Source: Nelumbo lutea (taxonomy: Eukaryota; Streptophyta; Magnoliopsida; Proteales; Nelumbonaceae). Taken from it: a stretch of 64,000 bases of DNA. Under the pieces are notes generated by a model. That model had not been told where the DNA came from. It did no database searches and saw only the letters and a list, made by a program, of their open reading frames with translations. The stretch covers positions 88,194,076 to 88,258,075 of the forward strand of contig JAKGHH010000002.1 in NCBI GenBank assembly GCA_022828595.1, in the 5' to 3' direction. Of this stretch, positions 1 to 11,448 are shown piece after piece; the stretch's first letter is position 1, and every line of letters begins with the position of its first letter. Both the position numbers and the translations under genes were made by a program.

Positions 1-121
1 TTTCTAAATAAACAAGAATTGCACTTATGCCCTCACTTAAGTGAGAGCCACATCAGCTAAACAGTTAACATATAACTTAATATAAAAGATCTATACTACC
101 CTTCTACAGACGACTCTAACA
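1..121 (-). repeat. Partial Copia LTR at the window edge
   Basis: The stretch ends in CTCTAACA at 121 and resembles the left LTR of E1 (3097-3372): both carry a CTTAAGTGAG motif followed by a run that ends in a CTAACA terminus. Read on the minus strand this is the start of an LTR (TGTTAGAG). The rest lies outside the window, so it may be a solo LTR or the end of a longer element. Similarity was judged by eye only. Confidence 0.5.
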
Positions 122-171
122 CCTTTTTTAGATAAGTAAGAAACTTCTTGGTATTTTATTATTGTGCCATT

Positions 172-1063
172 AGCTTATGAGATGTATCAATATCTTGAGA
201 AGGTTTATCAGCAATCAAAACTCTCTAGACAATACCAAATTGAAGTTGACATATTTTCTTATCATCAAGGAGAAATGAGAATTTAGGAATACCATGGTGG
301 GTTTATTAACCTCTGGAATGAGTATGAGCTGGTAAACATGGGAGAAGACCACTCAAATTGTTGTATGAAGTTTATGAAGGCACATTTTGGTGGAAGTAAA
401 ATGATGCATTTCCTAATGCATCTCAGGCTTAAATTTGAAGTTGTTAGGTCTAATATTCTCACTAGAAAGTCTCTTCCAGACCTAGGCACTATTCTTGGGG
501 ACCTTTTAAGAAAGAAACCAGACTGGTTACTTAGACTACATTTGATGGGAAGAGGGATTCTAACATAGATGTTTTCTTCCTTGCAACGAAGCCCATGGAG
601 AAGAAAGAGCTTTCTTGAGTACAGTGTTATGAATGTAAAGAATTCAGACATGCTGTCTCACACTACAAGAAAAAAGAACACTTGCACTTATTGCAAATAA
701 TAGGTACTTTATATGACTTTCATTGATGATTGCACCCGTTTTTCTTGGACTTATATTCTTTGCAAGAAATCCGAAGTGTTCTCTACCTTCAAACTGTTTC
801 AGGCCCATGTTGCTAACTAGTTCAAAACCAACATTTGCATTCTATGTTCAGATTTAGGGGGAGAGTATTTTGATGAGGATTTTCAAATTTACTTGTAACA
901 ACAAGGTATTCAATCTCAGAAATTCTGTTTTGGTACCCAAGAACAAAATGGGGTGGTAGACAAAAAGAATAAACACATCTTGAGTGTATTCAGAACTCTT
1001 ACAAGATTCCCTCTACCCTACCAGTTTTGGGTGAAGGCGGCCAGCATTGCTGTATACCTTATA
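172..1063 (+). pseudogene. Copia relic: gag, two zinc knuckles, then integrase core
   Basis: The + strand encodes pieces of a Copia polyprotein of the E4/E5 lineage. At 172-570 it has gag similarity (motifs EMYQYLEKVYQQS and VVRSNILTRKSLPDL). Around 630-700 there are two damaged zinc knuckles (CYECK and CTYCK). At about 715-1063 there is an integrase core with FIDDCTRFSWTY, a DLGGEYF segment and EQNGVVDKKNKHILSV. The protease and the N-terminal zinc-binding part of integrase are missing between about 700 and 715, so an internal deletion joined gag to integrase. Stop codons interrupt every frame. No RT or LTR for this copy is visible, and it is a non-functional fragment. Confidence 0.75.
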
Positions 1064-1179
1064 GCCCTTTTGAGGCAGAGTAGGCGGCCAACCTACTCTC
1101 CCTTGAAAGAGAAATAGGAAAGAACGGATCACTCTTAAAGGACACATTTGTAGAGACATAGTATTTCCTAGAGACTAAA

Positions 1180-1700
1180 TCAAAACACTGATAACCCTTT
1201 TGAGAAGAAGGGTAACACAAGAAAGATGATGCAAAATAGCATTAGGGTTAAGCTTACCATAGGAGGGAGATAGGTCATGAACAAAACAATGACAACCAAA
1301 CACATGCATGGGGACAAAATAGCATCAAAACAGCTAACGTTGGGCCTTATTATACTGCAAAACCCGAGATGGCGTACACTTAATGAGATAAGTAGCAGAG
1401 AAAATAGCATCCATCCAAAACATTTAGGAACATTCATATGAAGAACATCCCACGAGCAATCTTGTGGTGATACTTTTTTCTTTTTGCAACCCCATTTTGA
1501 TTGGGTGAAGAATAGCCCATGAAGTATAGTGAAGGGTTCCATGTGAGGTAAAGAATTCAGTGAGGTCATAATGAAAATACTCCTTTGCATTGTCAAATTG
1601 GTAGATTTGGTTTTCTTTCTGAAATTGGGTGAATACTGTATGCTCAGAATCCTTCACAATTTTTGGAACATTCATATCTGGGAGCATGCATGAACTAGCT
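1180..1700 (-). pseudogene. Copia integrase relic
   Basis: Reading leftwards from 1700 the minus strand shows integrase core remnants: a FDNAKEYF segment, a degraded form of the usual TPQQNGVAERK box around 1480-1520, and a region resembling the post-core CTPSRVL and VFGC segments. It is out of order after the RT of E0, which ends near 1701, so it must come from a different element. A plausible source is E10, the element into which E0 inserted and whose gag relic lies at 16878-17500. That link is inference. Multiple frameshifts and stops are present. Confidence 0.6.
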
Positions 1701-3096
1701 AATGTAGCTAGCAGTATATGCAATGTCAAGGTGAGTCATATAAAGGTATAGTAGTTTCCCTAGTAACCTTTGAAACACTCCCTTATCCTTCAACAGTTCT
1801 CCATCGAAGGCAGAAAGTTTATGATTCATATCAATAGGGGTAGCCACTGGCCTTGCACCCATTTTACCTATTTCAATAAGCAAGTCTAGCACATACTAGC
1901 GTTGAGAAATAAAGGTTCCATCTTTAGACCGAGCCACTTCAATACCTAGGAAATACCTCAATTCCCCTAGGTCTTTGATCTCAAACTCTGTATGAAGGAA
2001 GGATTTAAAATTATCAATCCTTGTCACATCAGTGCTAGCCACTGCAATGTCATCCACATAGGCTATAAGATATACCACTAATGAACCTCTCCTCTTCACA
2101 AAAATGATATGGTAAGACTAAGCCTATGTGTAACCAAAGTTAACAAGAGCAGCCCTAAACCTTTCAAACCGGGCTCTAGGTGACTATTTGAGCCCATAGA
2201 GAGACTTCTTCAGCTTGCACACCTTACCCTCCATGTCTGTGGCATACGTTCCTGGTGGGAGGGACATATAAACCTCCTCATGTAATTCTCCAATCAAGAA
2301 GGAATTTTTCACATCTAGATGATAAAGGGGCCAATCTAAATGAGCTGCCAAAGATAGCAGGACCCTCACAAAGGTCATCTTTGCAACAGGGGCAAAAGTC
2401 TCTAGGTAGTCAATCGCATGAGTTTGTGTATAACCTTTTGCAACCAATCGAGCTTTGTACCTCTCAATAGAGCCATCAACATGGTATTTGATGGTATACA
2501 CCCACTTAACCCACTGTCTCTTTCCCTTCAGGTAAATCAACCATTTCCCCTGTGTCATTCTTGTGCAGAGCCTCTATCTCGGTTCTCATAGCATCCCTTC
2601 ATTTTGGAATTGAAAGAGTTTCTGATACAGACCTATGTATAGGGTTAGAAGCAACAAAGGAAAGGAAGGATTAATATGAAGGTGAAAGAAGGCCATAGGA
2701 AAGATGTTTAGAAATGCAATGTGCAGTATACTTCCGTTTACCTTTCCTAATGGCAATAGGAGCATCAAGGTCTGGGAAGGAAGGCTGCAAGGGTGTGACC
2801 TCAGCACATGTCTCTTCAGCAACTGGAAGTGTAGGAGGCTCATGTGGTGTAGAGGAAACAATCTACTCACTCCTGGTCTTTTGCCGTCAGTACCACTTGT
2901 GAATAGGAGGATGAGGAGGGGGAGTGCAAACAACTATGACAAATACCCCCCTGTGAACGATGCTCTCCCTTTGATGAACCATAGAAATGATTGGACTCAG
3001 CAAAAGTGACATCCATTGAGACATAACGAGTCCCACTACCAGGACCAAAACAGCAATGACCCTTCTATGTGGAGGCATAACCAATAAAAATGCACT
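1701..3096 (-). pseudogene. E0 pol part: linker and reverse transcriptase
   Basis: From right to left this holds the integrase-RT linker (2586-3096, a proline/serine-rich stretch ending at the E1 insertion), then the RT of the Copia type: the [19 protein letters not shown] block and FAPVAKM (about 2380-2500), [20 protein letters not shown] (about 2260-2330), the catalytic box YVDDI (near 2050), then [20 protein letters not shown]. It breaks off after the LLGKLLYLYMT motif near 1710. The frame changes at least three times and the YVDD-containing piece lies in a frame of its own, so no RT could be made from it. Confidence 0.8.
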
Positions 3097-3372
3097 TATT
3101 ATACTTTGGCCTGCCCTTGAGTTCTGTTAGTCTTATAAAAACCAAGAAGAGAGGAGAAGAAAGAAGAAAGAAAGGAGAAGAAAAGTCAGGTTCAAGTGAG
3201 AGAAAAATGACCTCTCCCATTCGGCCAGATATGTTTTATATTACTAACATAATGGAAAAGACACATGTGCCCCTACTTAAGTGAGGGACAATAGTTCTAA
3301 CATAATATTACACATCAGCAACCTCAACATAAGTATAAAGATAGAAATGCCCCTACATATTCGACACTAACA
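3097..3372 (-). repeat. E1 3' LTR
   Basis: This 276-bp LTR ends in CACTAACA immediately before the purine tract CTCCCCCTCAAG on the + strand. It pairs with 13411-13715. It contains a purine-rich GAGGAGAAG tract that is shorter than in the right copy. Confidence 0.88.
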
Positions 3373-4533
3373 CTCCCCCTCAAGTAGGTGAGTATATATA
3401 TCATATAATCCCAGCTTGTTGCATATGTAGTCCACTCTTCCCCGACTCAATCCTTTAGTAAATAAGTCTGCCCACTGGTTCCCTGTGTTAAAATATGCAG
3501 TGTCTATCACTCCACTCAGCACCTTCTCTCTCATAAAGTGATAGTCAACCTCTATGTGCTTGGTTTTTTCATGAAACACCGGATTAGAAGAAATATGAAC
3601 TGCAACCTGATTGTCACAGTATAGCTTCATTGGAGTGTTAACATTGTATCCCATCTCCTGTAGAAGGTTCCTTAGCCACACTAATTCACAAGTAGTATGT
3701 GTCATAGCTCTATATTCTGCCTCTGCACTACTTCTCGCCACGACTGTCTGCTTCTTACTTTTCCATGTCACCAGATTACCCCCAAGAAGTGCAATAGCTT
3801 GTGGTAAATCTCCTATCAGACATAGAACCGACCCAATCAACATCAATATATCCTTCTATTTTAAGTTTTCCACCACTTTTGTATATCAAACCACGACTAG
3901 GAGCCCCCTTTAAATACCTCACAATTCTTAGAACTGCATCCTAATGAGGAACCAGAGGTTTCTGTATGAATTGACTTGCCACACTAATCACAAATGAAAT
4001 ATCTGGCCAAGTAATGGTTAGGAAGTTCAGTTTACCTACAAGTTGCCGGTATCTGCGAGGGTCTTCAAACAGTTCATCCATATCACTGCTCAACTTAGTG
4101 TTTGTTTCCATAGGTGTTTAAGCTAGTTTAGCACCTAACAAACCTGTTTCTTCCAGCAAATCAAGCACATATTTCCTCTGACACAAATTAAAACCATGCT
4201 TAGACCTTGCTACTTCTATCCCTAAGAAATATTTCAATTTACCAAGGTCCTTTGTCTGAAAATGTTCCTGCAGAAAGGTCTTCAATCTGTCAATGCCCAT
4301 TTTATCATCCCTGGTAATAACAATATCATCTACATACACCACCAATAGGATTTTTCCTACTTGAGAGTCATGACTAAAGACTGAATGATCAACTTTGCAC
4401 TGTTTCATACCAAACTTCTTTACCACCTCACTAAACCTACCAAACCATGCTCGAGGAGACTGTTTAAGCCCATAAATAGCCTTGTTTAGTTTGCAAACCC
4501 TACCATCCTCCTCTGAGCAACCAACCCCGGTGG
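3373..4533 (-). pseudogene. E1 RNase H and C-terminal reverse transcriptase
   Basis: At 3373-3846 the frame is open for RNase [42 protein letters not shown], a TKHIEVDYHF block and the WADLFTKGLSRGR tail, ending GLYDIYTHLLEGEC. A frameshift near 3840-3860 cuts off the start of RNase H. At 4118-4426 the RT C-terminal half is open with VDHSVFSHDS, the catalytic YVDDIVIT and [14 protein letters not shown]. The residues between (about 3860-4118) are readable only with stops. The sequence is very close to E6 on the other strand. Confidence 0.85.
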
Positions 4534-5655
4534 ATGCTCCATATAGACCTCCTCGAGCAAATCACCATGCAAGAAAGCATTCTTAATATCAAGCTGATAG
4601 AGGGGCCAATCATACATAGTAGCAAGAGAGATCACAACATGAACCAAACCTATCTTAGCAACCGAGGAGGTCTCTGTGTAGTCAATACCATAGGTTTGGG
4701 AGTACCCTTTTGCAACCAGTCTTGCTTTCAGTCGCTCTACATTACCATCAGGTAAGTACTTAACAGTATAAACCCACTTACAACCAACAACCTACTTCCA
4801 TTGCACGGCGCCATCCTGGAAAGGCAAGGGCTTTCTGGACATCCTTAGGGACAACAACAAAGGATAACAAAAAGATAAACTAGCGATGAGAAGCGGAAAG
4901 ATGAGTGAGTGAAACATAATCAGAAATATGGGAAGATCAAGATCAGATATTGGGGTTGGGGCTAGTATGGGGACAATTGTCGGATCTGTCGGCATTATGG
5001 AGTTGGAGGAGGAGCAGCCGATACATGTGGGCGATGTGTATACACTTGACGGATAGGTGGCCGTTCAACAGGTGGTGGCATTGGAGGCAAGGACTTGGTC
5101 ACAGCTGGAACAAGAGGAACAGAATCCGCTACTGGAAGAAGAAGAGGAGGAGGTGATGAGTCGGAAGAAACATCATCGGACCCTAAGAAAAACGGAGTAG
5201 ACTCAAAGAAGGTAACATCAGTACACATAAAGGAACATCGAGAACTAGGATGATAATACTTATACCTTTTCTGGGTCCGAGAATAGCCAAGGAAGATGCA
5301 CTTGATGGATCGTGCATCTAACTTGTCCTTCCCGGGGCCCAGACTTTGGACGAAGCAGACACCCAAAAACCCGAGGAGAAAAAGGACTTGATACATCGTT
5401 ATCAACCCTAGGACTAAAGGGAACACGATGATGTTTCCTCAACTGACACGACTCACAATCTAAAACAAAAAGTTGACTCAACGAAAGAACCAAAGACTTG
5501 AAAACTCTCAGCGAAGGATGACTAAATCAACAGTGCCACTGGAGAGCTATTGATGTTCTTCCACCACCGTCAAGATAATACAAACCACCAGTTTCATGCC
5601 CTCCACCAATCTTCATCCCGGTCTTGAGATCTTGAAAAACACACGAGGAAGGGTA
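4534..5655 (-). pseudogene. E1 N-terminal RT, linker and integrase C-terminal part
   Basis: From right to left: the conserved post-zinc-finger CESCQLRKHHR and FSPRV blocks near 5400-5490, then VFGC, then KCIFLGYSRTQKRYKYYHPSSR (5240-5330), the proline-rich linker 4990-5200, and the RT N-terminus at 4534-4990 (broken). The core integrase catalytic region between the zinc-finger part and VFGC is largely missing: the CESCQLRKHHRVPFSPR block runs almost directly into VFGC. That loss alone makes the element defective. The right edge is cut by the insertion of E2 within the block that precedes the integrase zinc finger. Confidence 0.7.
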
Positions 5656-6024
5656 ACTAGAAGTTCAGGACTGTTATCAGTCTTGAACCCTAATGAATCT
5701 CAGGATCGAAGATAAGAAGAAAGAAAGAGGAGAGAAGAGAAAGAGGGAGGAGAAGCAGTAGAACACAAAGGTTGAAAGGAGGAGCAGAAGCTTAATGTTC
5801 TGCCGCTGCCACTTTAATTAATATTTATAGGTTATGCTCATTACATGGAAAGGACAGATCTGCCCTTAGTCTTTACATAACAAATAGAGTAAAACAAAGA
5901 CTGAAATAAATAACAACTGAAACAACTAAATGACCAATAGCTAACCCTAGGCAGACTAGAACATCTTCTACCCTACGAATACAATGGGACCGTAGCTGTG
6001 GGGCCCACATCAGTGTTCTCTACA
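5656..6024 (-). repeat. E2 3' LTR
   Basis: This 369-bp LTR on the minus strand starts TGTAGAGAACACTG and ends CTTCTAGT, so the 3' end is not CA. It is next to the purine tract at 6025. The stop codon of pol (at 6010-6012) lies 15 bp inside it. Confidence 0.92.
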
Positions 6025-6618
6025 CTCCCCCTCAAGTTGGGAATAAATGTTTATCATTCCCAACTTGGATAGATCTGCCTCTAGCTTCTTCCGTGATACA
6101 ACTTTAGTGAGGATATCTGCCAATTGCATATTGGAGGTGATGTATGGGAGACATACTTCTTGTGATGAGACCCTCTCTCGTACAAAGTGTCGATCAACTT
6201 CAATATGTTTAGTCCTGTCATGTTGCACTGGGTTGTGTGCTATATTAATAGCCGCTACATTATCACAATACAACATCAGGGGCTTCTCATACTCAACACC
6301 CAACTCCTCAAGTAGTGATCTCAGCCAAAGAATTTCAGCCACTCCATTAGCCGTTGACCTGTACTCAGCTTCAGCACTGGATCGAGAGACAACACTTTTT
6401 TTCTTACTCCGCCAAGAAACCAGGTTACCTCCCACAAGAGCACAATATCCAGAGGTAGACCTTCTGTCATCAACACTCCCAGCCCAATCGGCATCCGTAT
6501 AGACTTCCACCTTCATGTGGTCATTGTTCTTGAACAATATACCTCTACCTAGGCATCTCTTGAAGTATGATAGTATTCTTTCTGCTGCTAGAAGGTGCGT
6601 GGTTCTAGGAGAATGCAT
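6010..6618 (-). pseudogene. E2 RNase H domain
   Basis: This segment is open for about 200 residues and covers the whole RNase H of pol: [61 protein letters not shown] and a [14 protein letters not shown] block, then LADILTK near the C-terminus. The acidic active-site positions (D in TDADWAG, E in AEAEY, D in YCDN) are present. It is separated from the RT by a single TAA at 6619-6621. RNase H would remove tRNA primer and RNA template during reverse transcription in the cytoplasmic particle. As part of a stopped polyprotein it is not expected to be made. Confidence 0.88.
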
Positions 6619-7260
6619 TTACTGACTGATAACACTAACGGCATAACTGATGTCTGGTTGGGTAAGGCATAGATATAGGAGCTTTCCCACTAACCGCTGG
6701 AACATAACTTTGTCTTCAAGCAACTCCCCACTCTCTGCATTAATCACGTGGTTCTGTTCAATGGGTGTATCTGCAGGTTTGACACCTAGCTTTTCAGTTT
6801 CAGCCAAGAGATCTAACACATATTTCCTCTGAGAGACAAAGATCCCCTGCTTAGATCTAGCAACCTCAATACCCAAAAAATACCGTAGTGTACCCAGATC
6901 TTTCACCTCAAACTCTTGATGAAGGAGCTGTTTGAGGGACTCAATCTCATGGTTGTCGTTTCTTGTGACCACAATATCATCAACATAAACTGCAAGTAGT
7001 GTCAGTGACGACTCCACCCTCTTGATGAACAGTGTATGATCTGACTGGGCTTGTACATAACCGAACTTCCCAAGGGCTAGTCTGAATCTGTCGAACCAAG
7101 CTCTAGGTGACTGCTTCAAACCATACAATGCCTTATTGAGCCGACAAACTTTCTTACCTGCCTCTGTATCATAGAATCTAGGAGGCAACTGCATGTAGAC
7201 CTCTTCCTGCAAGTCCCCATTCAGGAAAGCATTCTTAATATCCATTTGGTACAAAGGCTA
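6619..7260 (-). pseudogene. E2 reverse transcriptase, C-terminal two thirds
   Basis: The frame is open for 211 residues between a TAG at 7258-7260 and a TAA at 6619-6621. It contains [46 protein letters not shown], the catalytic box VYVDDIVVTRND and [15 protein letters not shown], followed by YVLDLLAETEKLGVKPADTP. The catalytic aspartates are intact. The TAG replaces the tryptophan seen at this place in related copies (Y-T-W-P-L-Y) and is explained by one G to A change on the coding strand. Confidence 0.88.
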
Positions 7261-8640
7261 AGTGTAGCTTGCTGCAAGAGATAATAGAACCCGAATGGTG
7301 GTCATCTTGGCTACCGGGGCAAATGTCTCCAAGTAATCTATACCATAAGTTTGAGTGAACCCTTTTGCAACTAGCCGGGCTTTGTACCTCTCAATGGAAC
7401 CATTCGCATTATGCTTCATAGTAAATACCCAGCTGCATCCAACTGGTTTCTTTCCTTTGGGCAAGTCAACTACCTCCCAGGTATTATTTTTCAACAGGGC
7501 ATCCATTTCAACTTGCATTGCACCTCTCCACTCCGGGACTGATAGGGCTTCTTGCACTGTTCTCGGAATAGGGACATCGGCAACAGAGGTGAGATAGGAC
7601 CTGTAGGAGGGAGATAGGCGATCATAGGACAAAAACTGGGAGATGCAGTGGGCTGTAGATGTGGTGCAATGTCGTTTTCCTTTACGGAGGGCAATGGGAA
7701 GGTCAAGATCATCTGCAGAGGGTGAGGTAGCAACAATGGAAGGAGTCTCTGTGGGCCCTGGGACTGTAATATCTGGACTTGGAGCCGCAGAAGAGATTGT
7801 AGCTGGCTGGGACTGCTGATGACCAGGATCAATTTGCCTGCATCGCCTGTGATAGACTCTCAACTCCCGATCCCTTTGACCACCCTCGCTATTACAACCC
7901 TCATCACTACAGCCCTCATCATCAACTGGAATAGGTAAAGGAACAGCCCCAAAGGTATTAACCCTGTCCTCACTGCACTCCTCCTCCCCCTGAAGAAAAA
8001 TACCCAAATCTCCATGCTCACTACTCTCCCCCTAAGGAGAGACCCGAGAATAGTAGGGTGTCTCCTCAAAGAAAGTGACATCCATGGATACAAACTTCTT
8101 CCCTGAGATAGGATCATAACAACAATAACCCTTTTGAGTTTGTGCATAACCAAGAAAGATGCATTTGGAGGCCTTGGGTTGAAACTTGGAGTGATTGGGA
8201 TCAAGAAACTGAACAAAACAGGTACAACCAAATATCTTGAGGGGAATAGTGAACAACTCCTTATTGGGGTATAGAAGGGAAAAAGGAGGTTTCATATCAA
8301 GAACCCGAGAAGGAATCCGATTAATAAGATATACCGCCGTAAGGATAGCATCACCCTAGAAGCGAATAGGGACGTTGGAGGTAAACATAATACTTCTAGC
8401 CACCTCCAAGATGTGCCTATTCTTCTTCTCTGCAACCCCATTCTGCTGAGGTGTATGAGGACACGTGCTCTGGTGGATAACCCCATGATTAAGGAGGTAC
8501 GATGCCAATGTCTTAGCAAAGTATTCCTTTGCATTATCAGATCTAAGCACTTTTATCCTGGCATCAAATTGTGTTAGGATCATTTGGTGGAAGTTTTGGG
8601 TCAGGACAGGCACCTCATCTCATGATCGCATAAGATAAAC
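7261..8640 (-). pseudogene. E2 integrase C-terminal half, linker and RT N-terminus
   Basis: From right to left: integrase core residues SDNAKEYF and TPQQNGVAEKKNRHILEVAR (8370-8560), a TAG at 8356-8358 in place of tryptophan, VYLINRIPSRVL, IFGCTCFVQF and KCIFLGYAQTQKGYCCYDP (8090-8190), a TAG at 8032-8034 in a Q-G-E-S context, the proline-rich linker, and the RT start with [19 protein letters not shown] and [20 protein letters not shown] frameshift near 8610-8640 separates it from the upstream integrase frame. Confidence 0.85.
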
Positions 8641-9818
8641 CCATGAAACCGGGTGTGGTCATCAACAAATAGCAAAAAATACCTGTACCCTCCCATAGAA
8701 GGAATGTGATATGGCTCCCAAACATCAATATGCACAATATCAAAAGAACTATTACTCCTTTTATTATTCAATGAATAAGAGTTTCTACAATGTTTAGCCA
8801 ACTCACAACTTTCACACTTCAACTGAGATGACTCAACAAACTCAAACAAAGTAGGAAACAGACTCTTCAAGGACCAAAAAGATAAATGACCCAATCGGTT
8901 ATGCCACAACATAACCGGACTCACAACTTGAGAAACAAGTAACTTCTTATCCACTGACTCTTCCCGACGAGAACTCTCCCCGAGCAGATAGATCCCATTC
9001 GTCTCACAGCCAGTCCCAATCACCTTCGTCTCCATGTCCTGAAAAACACATCGGTCAGGAAAGAAAGTTACTGAGCAGTTCAAATGTTTGGTAATGCTAC
9101 TGACGAAAAGGAGGTTAGTATCCAGTTTAGGAAAATGCAAGACAGAGGACAAGGATATAGTATCTGACAGTTTGATGTCACCCTTGCCAGAAATAGGGAC
9201 AAGAGAGCCATCAACTATAGATACTTTATCTCTACCAGAAGATAAGTGATAAGTAGTAAACAAAGAGGGCAAGCTGGTCATATGGTCAGATGCACCTGAA
9301 TCTATTACCCAACACGGTTCAGTAGTACCTGGAGCGGAGGCATGGTAGGCTGAGGCTCGAGTGCCTGAGTGTGCAAAGGCCGATGTAGCCGGAGCTGATG
9401 ATGACTGCGGTAACTGAGCTGAACTGCCAACTTCCTTCTCCAATTGTATTAGAGCTGCCCGAACTGCAGCTAAGGTCTCTAATGGTGTGCCTCTCATGCC
9501 AGATGAGGATGCTGAATCAGTAGTCGTAGCCACATGAGCATTACTCCTTTTATTTCTCAACTTTGCCGGGACCAAATGTGGATGCAGCTTCCAACATGTT
9601 TCTTTTGTGTGTTTAGGTTTCTTGCAATGTTCACACACCACATCCCTTTTATCTTCCTTCTTTCTGTCCCTCTCTGAATCACCCTCTGTTTTGGGTTTGA
9701 CAACTACCAAGGCAGGTGTAAGCGACTGAGGTTGCATCATGACTTTCCTCCTGGTCTCTTCACTGTGCACTAAGGAGTATGCTTGAGAGAGGGTCACACT
9801 ATCTCTGGTCAAGATCTG
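8601..9818 (-). pseudogene. E2 gag C-terminus, zinc knuckle, protease and integrase N-terminus
   Basis: This is a 403-residue open stretch. It begins with the end of gag (SLVHSEETRRKV), then a zinc knuckle CEHCKKPKHTKETC (C-X2-C-X4-H-X4-C), the protease with its active site in CWVIDSGASDHMTS followed by VPISGKGDI and VLHFPKL, then the HHCC zinc-binding part of integrase (LWHNRLGHLSF and CESCELAKHC), and the first catalytic aspartate region DIVHIDVWEPYH with YFLLFVDDHTRF. It is the best-preserved protease among the nested elements. It ends by frameshift near 8610. Confidence 0.9.
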
Positions 9819-10402
9819 CTACCTCACATTATCATATTCTGAATTCAGTCCTGCTAGAAACTCAAACACTCTGTTTGTCTCAATGTGCTTTCTATGTATC
9901 TGAGCATCTTTGGGACTCTCCCACTCAAGAGTCTCTAAGTGATCAATCTCATGCCACAGGGACTGCAAGTTAGAGAAATAGACCGACACCGGTTCCTCTT
10001 CTTGTTTAAGGGCATTCACCTCGCATTTCAACTCATATGCTCTAGCAACATTAAGGGGTTGGGAGTAAGTCTCTTTCATCACATTCCATATCTCCTTGGC
10101 TGTCTTTGCCCATAAGTAATTTCGGCTGATATGAGGCTGCATTGAATTACAGAGCCATGTCATAACCAAGTAGTTTTCTTGGACCCACTTGGTATACATA
10201 GGGTCTCCCTTGGAAGGTTCTGCTACATCTCCCAAGAGATACCCTACTTTGCCCCTTCCCCCAATAGCCATCATGGCTGATTGGGCCCATTCCAAGTAGT
10301 TTGATCCATCAAACTTTACGGTTGTAATCTGAAACCTGTCTCAGAACCACCACCATAACTACTGTTTCCAAAACTACCTTCTGCCTGATTCTTAAACTCC
10401 AT
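9819..10402 (-). pseudogene. E2 gag
   Basis: Gag begins at the ATG complementary to 10400-10402. A frameshift around 10310-10330 separates the first 30 or so residues from the main block (9819-10295), which contains YLEWAQSAMMAIGGRGKVGYL, MTWLCNSMQPHISRNYLW, AKEIWNVMKETYSQ and SVYFSNLQSLWHEID. This is the Copia capsid region (UBN2/retrotran_gag type). A TAG at 9819-9821 sits in a D-N-V-R-*-Q-I-L context, where related copies suggest glutamine. Confidence 0.85.
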
Positions 10403-11067
10403 TTCAGTCAAGAACCAGAAGTATCAAAGATTATGGTTACTATAGTCAAAACCAGAACTAGAACTTCCAACAGCAGTCACAAAATCAGTAGAGAACCAAT
10501 CTGTACTCACGATAGATGTGCATGAAATATATACAAGACTGATCTGAAATCAATAACCACACACAACAACAACAGTCCGAACTGTTTTCACCCTTTCAAA
10601 AGTGTTCAAAACCCCAAAAGAAGACTGAAACACAGTTTGAAGAGCAATCTGATATGCTGAAGCCAATTTGAGGTTTTAATCAGTCCTAAGAGACGTATGG
10701 ATAAGGTTTGTATTAGGGTTAATATGAAACCCTAAAACTGATCAATGTTGAGGAGAATTCTAGGGTTTTCCACAGGAATAAGATCACAAGTTTCGGCCTA
10801 ATACTAGGGTTTGCCGTAGGGATAAGACAAAACCCTAGAGAATAGAGAGACAAAACCCTAGAGTAGTTCGGCTACCCTTACTGGATAGGTCCAACCTATC
10901 TTTTCTGATGTTACTTCTCTCAGAAAGTAAAAACTTACAGTAGAATGCAGTTCGCTACCTACCAAGGTTACTCGAACCCTAGCCTTCTCTGATTCTTCCT
11001 GATCACCAACTTGCTACAACTGTGACACTTCTTCAAACAGCTGCTAATCCTCACATGAGAGAACTTA
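10403..11067 (-). other. E2 untranslated leader
   Basis: This is 665 bp between primer site and gag ATG. It has several short repeats of TAGGGTTT/AAACCCTA type on either strand (10680-10870) but no long tandem repeat and no open frame I can support. Confidence 0.55.
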
Positions 11068-11079
11068 GCTCTGATACCA
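11068..11079 (-). other. E2 primer binding site
   Basis: Read on the minus strand it is TGGTATCAGAGC, complementary to the 3' end of initiator methionine tRNA. It directly abuts the LTR at 11080. Confidence 0.92.
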
Positions 11080-11448
11080 ACTAGAAGTTCAGGACTGTTA
11101 TCAGTCTTGAACCCTAATGAATCTCAGGATCGAAGATAAGAAGAAAGAAAGAGGAGAGAAGAGAAAGAGGGAGGAGAAGCAATAGAACACAAAGGTTGAA
11201 AGGAGGAGCATAAGCTTAATGTTTTGCCGCTGCCACTCTAATTAATATTTATAGGTTATGCTCATTACATGGAAAGGACAGATCTGCCCTTAGTCTTTAC
11301 ATAACAAATAGAGTAAAACAAAGACTGAAATAAATAACAACTGAAACAACTAAATGACCAATAGCTAACCCTAGGTAGACTAGAACATCTTCTACCCTAC
11401 GAACACAGTGGGACCGTAGCTGTGGGGCCCACATCAGTGTTCTCTACA
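11080..11448 (-). repeat. E2 5' LTR
   Basis: This 369-bp LTR is the same length as 5656-6024, with about seven substitutions. It is followed on the right by the interrupted E1 protease region. Confidence 0.92.

Larger units (their letters stand above)
5656..11448 (-). mobile_element. E2: complete young Copia element nested in E1
   Basis: E2 is 5793 bp long, with two LTRs of exactly 369 bp (5656-6024 and 11080-11448). They differ at about seven positions by eye (about 98% identity). The purine tract starts at 6025 and the primer site is 11068-11079. The order on the minus strand is gag, protease, integrase, RT, RNase H. Five premature stops and about two frameshifts break an otherwise well-preserved pol. 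No target duplication is visible: the flanks are GGGTA (5651-5655) and AAAAG (11449-11453), and the E1 frame resumes without a gain or loss of bases. Confidence 0.92.
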
